From an uncultured Oscillospiraceae bacterium (GTDB lineage: Bacteria; Bacillota_A; Clostridia; Oscillospirales; Oscillospiraceae): a DNA stretch of 12,053 nt. Numbering within the stretch: position 1 is the stretch's first letter; the number at the start of each line of letters is the position of its first letter. The position numbers and the translations under genes were made by a program. The stretch lies in assembly GCA_900757695.1 (NCBI GenBank), contig CAAEOU010000185.1, positions 1 through 12,053 on the forward strand, given 5' to 3'. The notes beneath the pieces were generated by a model that ran no database searches, was not told the origin of the DNA, and worked only from the letters and a program-made list of their open reading frames with translations. Shown one piece after another: positions 6,836 through 12,053 of the stretch.

Positions 6836-7792
6836 TTGCGGAAATCTGATCAATATGCAGCAAAGAAGGCTGCGGAAGTGGAAAAAGACCCAAAGGACGT
6901 GCAGGAGCAGCTCCATCAGGAGGAGATTGCGGCACAGCTTGGGGAGGACGATACCGCTTGGGATAAGGTAAAGCGTCTATGTAGAGAAAATAAGCTGGCT
7001 GCCATTTCGGCGCTGGTAATCCTTTTGATCGTGCTGGCTGCCATATTTGCCCCCCTTGTGGCGCCCTATGACCCCGCAAAGCAGGATCTGACCCATCGTC
7101 TGGAGGGCATGAGTCTTCAGCATATCTTCGGCACAGATCAGCTGGGCCGGGACGTACTGAGCCGGATGATTTATGGTGCGAGAATTTCTCTGTGCATCGG
7201 CATTTTCCCCACCATGATCTCCATGATTTTGGGCACCATTCTGGGCCTGATGTCCGGCTACCTTGGAAAGACCGTCGATTTTATTATCATGCGTTTGGCA
7301 GACATTGTGATGGCATTTCCGTCACTGCTGCTGGCCATGGTGGTCATGTATACGCTGGGCAGCGGCATTGTCAATATCTTCTTGGCTTTGACGATCGTTT
7401 CGTGGGCTGGCACCGCCCGTGTTGTTCGCTCGCAAACCCTGTCGCTCCGGGAAATGGAGTATGTACAGGCGGCCAAGAGCATGGGCGTTGGCAGCTTTAA
7501 GACCATGTTTCGGCACATTCTGCCCAACTGTCTGCCCTCTTTGATCGTACTGTTTACATTAAATATTCCCGGTTCCATTCTTTCTGAGTCCAGCCTCAGC
7601 TATCTGGGCATCGGTGCACAGTCTCCGGCCACCAGCTGGGGCCTGATGGTGTCGGAAGGAAAGGACTACCTGTTTACCAATCCCGTTGTGGCCATTGCAC
7701 CCGGCGTTGCCATTCTGGTGCTGGCACTGGCGTTCAATTTCCTCGGGGATGGTGTGCGTGATGTGCTGGATCCCTATGGGAAGCAGCAGTAA
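6836..7792 (+). CDS. Peptide ABC transporter permease, DppC/OppC type
   Basis: The second permease, 318 residues from the TTG at 6836. A highly charged cytoplasmic segment of about 48 residues precedes the first membrane helix (about 51-70), ending in FAPLVAPYDP. Then come the DppC hallmark HIFGTDQLGRDVLSRMIYGARISL, further helices, and the EAA loop MEYVQAAKSMGVGSFKTMFRHILPN. It ends in GDGVRDVLDP, typical of the family. It pairs with the DppB-type protein to form the channel. An earlier ATG at 6773 would overlap the upstream gene by 47 nt and lacks a ribosome binding site. TTG is a rare start codon and may lower expression. The downstream ribosome binding site overlaps this gene's TAA. Confidence 0.92.
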   Translation: MRKSDQYAAKKAAEVEKDPKDVQEQLHQEEIAAQLGEDDTAWDKVKRLCRENKLAAISALVILLIVLAAIFAPLVAPYDPAKQDLTHRLEGMSLQHIFGTDQLGRDVLSRMIYGARISLCIGIFPTMISMILGTILGLMSGYLGKTVDFIIMRLADIVMAFPSLLLAMVVMYTLGSGIVNIFLALTIVSWAGTARVVRSQTLSLREMEYVQAAKSMGVGSFKTMFRHILPNCLPSLIVLFTLNIPGSILSESSLSYLGIGAQSPATSWGLMVSEGKDYLFTNPVVAIAPGVAILVLALAFNFLGDGVRDVLDPYGKQQ

Positions 7793-7803
7793 GGAGGCGG
7801 AGC

Positions 7804-8790
7804 ATGGAATATACACTTCAAATTCAACACCTGAAAACCCAGTTCCAGACCTCCAAGGGCATTTCACCGGTGGTAGACGATGTTACCATCGATATCCCCA
7901 AGGGGAAGATCGTTGGACTGGTAGGGGAGAGCGGCTGCGGCAAGAGTATGACTGCCATGAGTGTCATGCAGCTGGTGAAGAAGCCCGGTAAGATCGTGGA
8001 CGGCAAGGTCATGCTTATGGGCCGAAATCTGCTGGAAGCCTCCGAGAAGGAAATGCGGAATGTCCGGGGCAACGAGATCTCCATGATTTTTCAGGAGCCT
8101 ATGACCTCCCTGAACCCGGTGTACACCGTAGGAAAGCAGGTACGGGAGGCAATCCTTCTGCATCAGAACCTCAGCAAAGAAGAGGCGAAGAACAAGGTTA
8201 TCGATATCTTCCGAAAGATCGGGATCCCGGAGCCGGAAAAGCGCTACAATTCCTATCCCCATCAGCTTTCCGGCGGCCTCCGGCAGCGCGTGATGATCGG
8301 TATGGCGATGGTATGTGAGCCGGAGCTGCTGATTGCAGACGAACCGACCACTGCGTTGGATGTGACCATTGAGGCCCAGATCCTGAAGCTTATGAAGAAG
8401 CTTCGGGATGATAACGGGACTTCTATTTTAATGATTACCCACAATATGGGCGTTGTGGCGCAGATGTGCGATATGGTATACGTCATGTATGCCGGTAAAG
8501 TTATGGAGCAGGCAGAAACCTTTGAACTGTTTCGAAACACCTGCCATCCCTATACGGAGGGCCTCTTGAAGTCCATTCCCAGAATGGATAATCAGGTGGA
8601 TCGGCTCTACAGCATTCGAGGCGTTGTCCCCAACCTGCTGCATCTGCCCAAGGGCTGTAGCTTCTGTACCCGCTGCGATTACGCCACAGAGCGCTGCCGT
8701 CAGGAACGGCCGGAGCTCTATCCGGTGGGAGAGGGCCATATGGTTCGCTGCTTCCGCTATGAGAAGGGAGGGGACGGACATGGAGAATAA
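7804..8790 (+). CDS. Peptide ABC transporter ATP-binding protein, DppD/OppD type
   Basis: A 328-residue ATPase that powers peptide import at the inner face of the membrane. The motifs occur in order: Walker A GESGCGKS (41-48), Q-loop Gln97 in MIFQEPMTSLNP, ABC signature LSGGLRQR (155-162), Walker B LLIADE (175-180) and switch His213 in ITHNMGVV. The C-terminal oligopeptide-transporter domain (oligo_HPY) carries Cys285, 291, 298 and 316, the conserved quartet thought to hold an iron-sulfur cluster in this family. AAGGAGG (7791-7797) overlaps the preceding stop and sits 6 nt before the ATG. Its end overlaps the next ATPase by 11 nt. Nickel-type and peptide-type systems share this architecture; peptide is favoured by overall resemblance. 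Confidence 0.94.
   Translation: MEYTLQIQHLKTQFQTSKGISPVVDDVTIDIPKGKIVGLVGESGCGKSMTAMSVMQLVKKPGKIVDGKVMLMGRNLLEASEKEMRNVRGNEISMIFQEPMTSLNPVYTVGKQVREAILLHQNLSKEEAKNKVIDIFRKIGIPEPEKRYNSYPHQLSGGLRQRVMIGMAMVCEPELLIADEPTTALDVTIEAQILKLMKKLRDDNGTSILMITHNMGVVAQMCDMVYVMYAGKVMEQAETFELFRNTCHPYTEGLLKSIPRMDNQVDRLYSIRGVVPNLLHLPKGCSFCTRCDYATERCRQERPELYPVGEGHMVRCFRYEKGGDGHGE
8767..8771 (+). promoter_or_regulatory. Ribosome binding site for the second ATPase
   Basis: GGAGG lies inside the end of the DppD-type gene, 8 nt before ATG 8780. It fixes the start there, rather than at the in-frame ATG at 8624, which is buried in the upstream coding region. Confidence 0.75.
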
Positions 8791-9754
8791 GGTTCTCGTA
8801 GATGTAAAGCATCTTGTGAAGGAATTTCCGGTGTCCGGTTCCGGCAAGGGTGTTGTTCATGCGGTCTCTGACGTGAGCTTTCAGATTTATGAAGGCGAGA
8901 CCCTCGCTCTGGTGGGCGAGAGCGGCTGCGGTAAGAGTACCCTTGGTCGGCTGCTGCTCCGACTGCTGGAACCTACCTCCGGTGAGGTGGATTTTGACGG
9001 CACCAATGTTGGAAAGCTCAAGGGGAAAGAGCTGCGGAATTTTCGGAAGGAAATGCAGATCATTTTTCAGGACCCCTATGCATCGCTGAATCCAAGAATG
9101 AATGTGGAGCAGATCATTTCCGAGCCCCTTGTGACTCATAAGATCTGTGCCAACAAAATGGAGACCCGCCACCGGGTGGTGGAACTGATGCAGGAGGTCG
9201 GCATTCCGGTGGAGTTCATCCGCCGCTATCCCCATCAGTTCTCCGGTGGCCAACGGCAGCGAATCGGCATCGCCCGGGCGCTGGCACTTCGGCCCCGATT
9301 GATCGTCTGCGATGAGCCGGTTTCTGCACTGGACGTGTCCATTCAGTCTCAGGTCCTCAACCTGCTGGATGATCTTCAGGAACAGTATCACCTGACCTAC
9401 CTTTTTATCTCCCATGACCTCAGTGTGGTTCGGCATATTTCGGATCGTGTGGCAGTGATGTTCCTGGGCTGTATCTGCGAGATCGGTTCTACCAAGGAGA
9501 TTTATGAGCAGCCCATGCATCCCTATACCAAGTTCCTGCTGGACTCTGTCCCTCAGCCGGATCCCACGCAGCGGGATGACGGAAAGGAACTGCTGGCCGG
9601 GGAGATCCCCAGCCCGGTCAATCCCCCCTCCGGCTGCCGCTTCCGCACTCGCTGCCCCTATGCCACAGACCGCTGTGCCCAGGAGGTACCCGAGCTAAAG
9701 ACCTATGGTGACCGGCATGTGGCTTGCCACTATCCCTTGAATATCAACGGATGA
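8780..9754 (+). CDS. Peptide ABC transporter ATP-binding protein, DppF/OppF type
   Basis: A 324-residue partner ATPase. Walker A is GESGCGKST (46-54), Gln97 is in IIFQDPYASLNP, the signature is FSGGQRQRIGIARAL (from 154), Walker B is LIVCDE (174-179), and the switch His212 is in ISHDLSVVRHI. The C-terminal oligo_HPY region contains GCRFRTRCPYATDRC and VACHYP, giving Cys286, 292, 299 and 316, the same quartet as in the partner. DppD- and DppF-type ATPases work as a heterodimer. The start at 8780 has GGAGG upstream and begins with MENKVLVDVKHLVKEFPV, a normal family N-terminus. It is the last gene of the operon, followed 11 nt later by a terminator-like hairpin. Confidence 0.95.
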   Translation: MENKVLVDVKHLVKEFPVSGSGKGVVHAVSDVSFQIYEGETLALVGESGCGKSTLGRLLLRLLEPTSGEVDFDGTNVGKLKGKELRNFRKEMQIIFQDPYASLNPRMNVEQIISEPLVTHKICANKMETRHRVVELMQEVGIPVEFIRRYPHQFSGGQRQRIGIARALALRPRLIVCDEPVSALDVSIQSQVLNLLDDLQEQYHLTYLFISHDLSVVRHISDRVAVMFLGCICEIGSTKEIYEQPMHPYTKFLLDSVPQPDPTQRDDGKELLAGEIPSPVNPPSGCRFRTRCPYATDRCAQEVPELKTYGDRHVACHYPLNING

Positions 9755-9765
9755 GCCATAAAAAG

Positions 9766-9793
9766 CACCCGCCGCAGAATGCGGCGGGTGTTT
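9766..9793 (+). terminator. Rho-independent terminator of the transporter operon
   Basis: An 11-bp GC-rich stem (9766-9776 and 9780-9790, loop GAA) is followed by TTT and preceded by AAAAA. It starts 11 nt after the last stop. The U-tract is short (three T, then GAG), so termination may be incomplete and could allow read-through into the acetyltransferase. Confidence 0.78.
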
Positions 9794-9823
9794 GAGACTG
9801 TAAAAGAATCATTATATGCAGAC

Positions 9824-9828
9824 AGGAG
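9824..9828 (+). promoter_or_regulatory. Ribosome binding site for the acetyltransferase
   Basis: AGGAG lies 7 nt before ATG 9836 and fixes that start. The in-frame ATG at 9779 lies inside the terminator stem-loop and has no ribosome binding site. Confidence 0.7.
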
Positions 9829-9835
9829 CGATTGT

Positions 9836-10360
9836 ATGAGCAGGATAACTCTGCGGCTGGCCAAAGCCGAGGATGTATCTGCGATCATGGAGATTATGCA
9901 CCGGGCCCATGAGGCCATGGCGGATCCTTCCGCCTATATCACCGACAGCGCCGAGTATGTATCCCACTATACACAGCAGGACGGCTTTGTACTGCTGGCA
10001 GTGGACGGGGAGAAACCGGTTGGCTTTTTTATGGCAGCAGCACCGGGGCTGCGGGAGAATAATCTTGGCCACTATCTCGGGTTTACGCCGCAGGAGCTGA
10101 AGGGTACCTTGATGATGGATTCCGCAGCCGTTCTGCCGGACTATCAGGGCTTGGGCATTATGGGAATGATGTTTGCACGGGCTGTGGAGATGGGTGCTGA
10201 GAAATACACCTATCTGTTAGGAACCGTGGCGCCGGAGAATGCACCCAGCTTCCGGAATTTTGAGAAAAACGGCTTTACGCTGTGTAAAAACATTACAAAG
10301 CCCGGAGGACAGGTCCGCTGCTTGATGGGGAAAGGAACTCTTCCAGACCATACACGGTGA
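9836..10360 (+). CDS. GNAT-family N-acetyltransferase
   Basis: A 174-residue protein of the GCN5-related acetyltransferase superfamily. The N-terminus is the usual first strand and helix (ITLRLAKAEDVSAIMEIM). The strand FVLLAVDGEKPVGFFMAA (51-68) is followed by the acetyl-CoA motif A, DSAAVLPDYQGLGIMGMMFARAVE (95-118), with the Q-G-L-G-I-M-G form of the pyrophosphate loop. NAPSFRNFEKNGF near residues 135-147 is the classic motif B end. It transfers an acetyl group from acetyl-CoA to an amine; the acceptor is unknown. A faint promoter (TTGAGA at 9792, TATATG at 9813, 15-bp spacer) may drive it, or it may be read through from the operon. Its last 22 codons overlap the 3' end of the convergent S58 gene. 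Confidence 0.85.
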   Translation: MSRITLRLAKAEDVSAIMEIMHRAHEAMADPSAYITDSAEYVSHYTQQDGFVLLAVDGEKPVGFFMAAAPGLRENNLGHYLGFTPQELKGTLMMDSAAVLPDYQGLGIMGMMFARAVEMGAEKYTYLLGTVAPENAPSFRNFEKNGFTLCKNITKPGGQVRCLMGKGTLPDHTR

Positions 10361-11363
10361 GATCCTGATACCCGGTGACGGTATGGGCGGCGGCAAGGGA
10401 ATTCAGCACGGCTTCCTCTGTGGCTTCGGCAGCGGCACGGAAGGGAATATCCAGCATATCCTCCCGCAGAATTGAGAGTGGAAGCGTGCTGGGGCCCTCC
10501 ATGGGAATCCGGTTGGCGGTGGTGAAGCCGATCATCACCTCGCCGCTGCCGTGCCCCAGATAAGATCCCGTCCGGGCAAGTCCCACCCCGCAGCGTCGGA
10601 TGATCCGCCGGAGCTGCCGGGAGGAAACGGGAAGATCGGTTGCAAGGATCATCATAATGGAGCCTGCGTCCACCTTGGTGGGCGCATATTTTTTCCGTTC
10701 CAGCAGCGGGAGAATTTCTGCACCGATGGCCCTGCCGCAGATGGAGAGGTCCTCTGTGGAGCCAAAGTTGGACTGTACCAGAACCCCGAGGGTATAGTCG
10801 TTTCCGTCTATGGAGCATACCCGGGATGCGGTGCCGATGCCGCCCTTGAGACCAAAGCAGATGGTCCCGGCGCCGGCACCCACAGCACCTTCCGGTACAG
10901 TCTGGGAAGCGGAAGCTATGGCGGCATACACATCCTGCTGATGTACGGGACGGAGCGCAATATGGCTCAGGCGTCCATCGTTGCATTCGCCAACCACGGG
11001 GTTTAGGGAACGGATGGCAATGCCATCCCGCTGGCACTGCTCCAGCGTATAGCTGACCAGTGCGTCAGAGACCAGACCCACGTTCAGTGTACCGGTTAGT
11101 GCAATGGGCGTCTCCAGTGTGCCAAGCTCTTCAATCTGCATGAGACCGCAGGTCTTTCCAAACCCATTGTGGACATAGCAGGCGGCGGTAAGCTTATTGG
11201 AAAAAAGATTGCCGGATGCGGGAATGACTACCGTAACACCGGTATGCAGGTCTCCCTCTGCGTGGGTGGTTTGACCCACGGTGACACCGGGAACATCGGT
11301 GATGGAATTCCCGGGACCGGGCGTCATGGTGCCCGGCAAAAAGCCAAAATCACGGATGCGCAT
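10293..11363 (-). CDS. P1 family peptidase (family S58, DmpA/BapA-type aminopeptidase)
   Basis: A 356-residue member of peptidase family S58. The N-terminus has PGPGNSITDVPGVTVG, as in the family. The self-cleavage site is Gly234-Ser235 in DAGSIMMILATDLP, with Ser235 becoming the nucleophile of the beta subunit. GHGSGE gives Ser273 and Glu275, with the same spacing from the nucleophile as catalytic residues 288 and 290 of BapA. Asn199 in VQSNFG probably serves the oxyanion hole. Such enzymes release N-terminal L- or D-amino acids, or beta-amino acids, from amides and small peptides. There is no signal peptide. The ATG at 11363 is one base after the stop of the upstream C26 gene, implying coupling. 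A longer frame from 11411 lacks support. The 3' end overlaps the convergent acetyltransferase gene by 68 nt. Confidence 0.9.
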   Translation of the reverse strand: MRIRDFGFLPGTMTPGPGNSITDVPGVTVGQTTHAEGDLHTGVTVVIPASGNLFSNKLTAACYVHNGFGKTCGLMQIEELGTLETPIALTGTLNVGLVSDALVSYTLEQCQRDGIAIRSLNPVVGECNDGRLSHIALRPVHQQDVYAAIASASQTVPEGAVGAGAGTICFGLKGGIGTASRVCSIDGNDYTLGVLVQSNFGSTEDLSICGRAIGAEILPLLERKKYAPTKVDAGSIMMILATDLPVSSRQLRRIIRRCGVGLARTGSYLGHGSGEVMIGFTTANRIPMEGPSTLPLSILREDMLDIPFRAAAEATEEAVLNSLAAAHTVTGYQDLTVYGLEEFLSPSSSGPVLRAL

Positions 11364-11364
11364 A

Positions 11365-12027
11365 TCAGTATACCATTTCTTCCCCACGGATGACCTTGAG
11401 AAAATAGTCAAAGATGGGGAGCCCGTCTACGGTATCTGCCCGGCGATGGGAGAGGCACATGCGCTCTGGATGCCACTGAAGACCGATGATGGGCCGGGTG
11501 TCGTGGATCATTGCCTCCAATACGCCGTCTGGGGCCCATTGGATGGCATGGAATCCATCCACCGGTGTGATCACGGCCTGATGGTGTGCACTGTTGATGG
11601 GAAATTCTGTGCCGTATAGCTTGGCAAGAAAGCAGTCCGGCAGGCAGCGGCTTTCGTGGGCCTGATCGGCCTGAATCCACTGGTGAGTCTCAAATTCCGG
11701 AATGTTTTGGCTGATTTTTCCGCCAAAGGCCACGTTGATGAGTTGGTGCCCTTTACAGACACCCAGAATGGGCTTGTCTGCTTCCAGAAAAAGCTGGAGA
11801 ATTTCCAGCTGACGGCGGTCCCGTTCCGGTTCGATCTTTCGGCTGCCGTTGATCTCTTCTCCAAACAGGGCCGGATCGATGTCGGCGCCGCCCGGGAGCA
11901 CCAGAGCGTCATAGGCGCTGAAATCCGTTTCTTCCAATACGTCTCTGGCGCTGGCGCCCAGCGCATCAAAGGCGGCGACAAAGTTGGCGGCACCCTCGGG
12001 GGAGCCGGCGATGGCGATATGCAGCAT
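11365..12027 (-). CDS. C26-type class I glutamine amidotransferase-like (gamma-glutamyl hydrolase family)
   Basis: A 220-residue cytoplasmic protein of peptidase family C26 (PuuD-like). The class-I triad is intact: nucleophile Cys91 in PILGVCKGHQLINVAFGG, and His186 and Glu188 in GLQWHPE. The oxyanion-side motif VLPGGADIDP (43-52) and NSAHHQAV (145-152) are also typical. Relatives hydrolyse gamma-glutamyl amide bonds, for example gamma-glutamyl-GABA or gamma-glutamyl peptides; the exact substrate is not readable here. The protein is a little shorter than PuuD (about 254). The ATG at 12027 has a weak AGG about 9 nt upstream. It is the first gene of a two-gene unit with the S58 peptidase. Its promoter may lie beyond the right edge of the window. 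Confidence 0.88.
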   Translation of the reverse strand: MLHIAIAGSPEGAANFVAAFDALGASARDVLEETDFSAYDALVLPGGADIDPALFGEEINGSRKIEPERDRRQLEILQLFLEADKPILGVCKGHQLINVAFGGKISQNIPEFETHQWIQADQAHESRCLPDCFLAKLYGTEFPINSAHHQAVITPVDGFHAIQWAPDGVLEAMIHDTRPIIGLQWHPERMCLSHRRADTVDGLPIFDYFLKVIRGEEMVY

Positions 12028-12053
12028 TCGGATTACCTGCTTTCTTCTAAATA

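Noticed and set aside
8501..9520. A 339-codon minus-strand open frame across the two ATPase genes
   Set aside because: It is the antisense of strongly conserved ATPase motifs, with no independent features.
10274..10288. Possible minus-strand terminator after the S58 stop (TTTAC/GTAAA stem, then five T on the minus strand)
   Set aside because: The location is right, but the stem is only 5 bp and AT-rich, and it lies in acetyltransferase coding sequence. Too weak to call.
1..12053. CRISPR arrays, tRNA/rRNA genes, insertion sequences, prophage or toxin-antitoxin genes
   Set aside because: No regularly spaced repeats, no transposase, integrase or structural phage proteins, and no RNA gene signatures were seen on either strand.

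Overview
The window looks like chromosome from a moderately GC-rich Firmicute of the class Clostridia, probably a gut Oscillospiraceae/Ruminococcaceae-type organism. This placement is inference. It rests on strong AGGAGG-type ribosome binding sites, Gram-positive -35/-10 promoters, GTG and TTG starts, a lipoprotein-type binding protein typical of Gram-positive bacteria, and a clostridial style of C39-like peptidase. No rRNA, tRNA, CRISPR array, phage gene or insertion sequence was seen.

Layout: (1) Positions 1-283 hold the 3' end of a phospho-sugar mutase gene, followed by a perfect 12-bp stem-loop. (2) A well-formed promoter (370-398), with a small palindrome in its spacer, precedes three tightly packed genes: a cytoplasmic C39-like cysteine peptidase, a MATE-family exporter that overlaps it by 4 nt, and a transglutaminase-like (Cys-His-Asp) protein. 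(3) Positions 3873-4055 hold a second promoter, and just upstream of its -35 a 15-bp palindrome matching the published CodY box at 13 of 15 positions. This drives a complete peptide ABC transporter of the Opp/Dpp type: lipoprotein binding protein, two permeases and two ATPases. A very stable hairpin without a U-tract sits between the binding-protein gene and the permeases, and a GC-rich hairpin ends the operon near 9790. (4) A GNAT-family acetyltransferase follows on the same strand. It converges on, and overlaps by 68 nt, a two-gene minus-strand unit: a C26 class-I glutamine-amidotransferase-like (gamma-glutamyl hydrolase type) gene upstream of a family S58 (DmpA-type) aminopeptidase gene.

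The window is mostly about peptides. There is a five-component peptide importer, plausibly repressed by CodY when nutrients are plentiful. Next to it lie hydrolases with unusual amide-bond specificities (S58, C26, C39-like, transglutaminase-like) that could process imported or endogenous peptides. The strongest new observation is the CodY-like operator at 3898-3912. The most speculative is that the C39-like/MATE/transglutaminase trio forms one functional unit.
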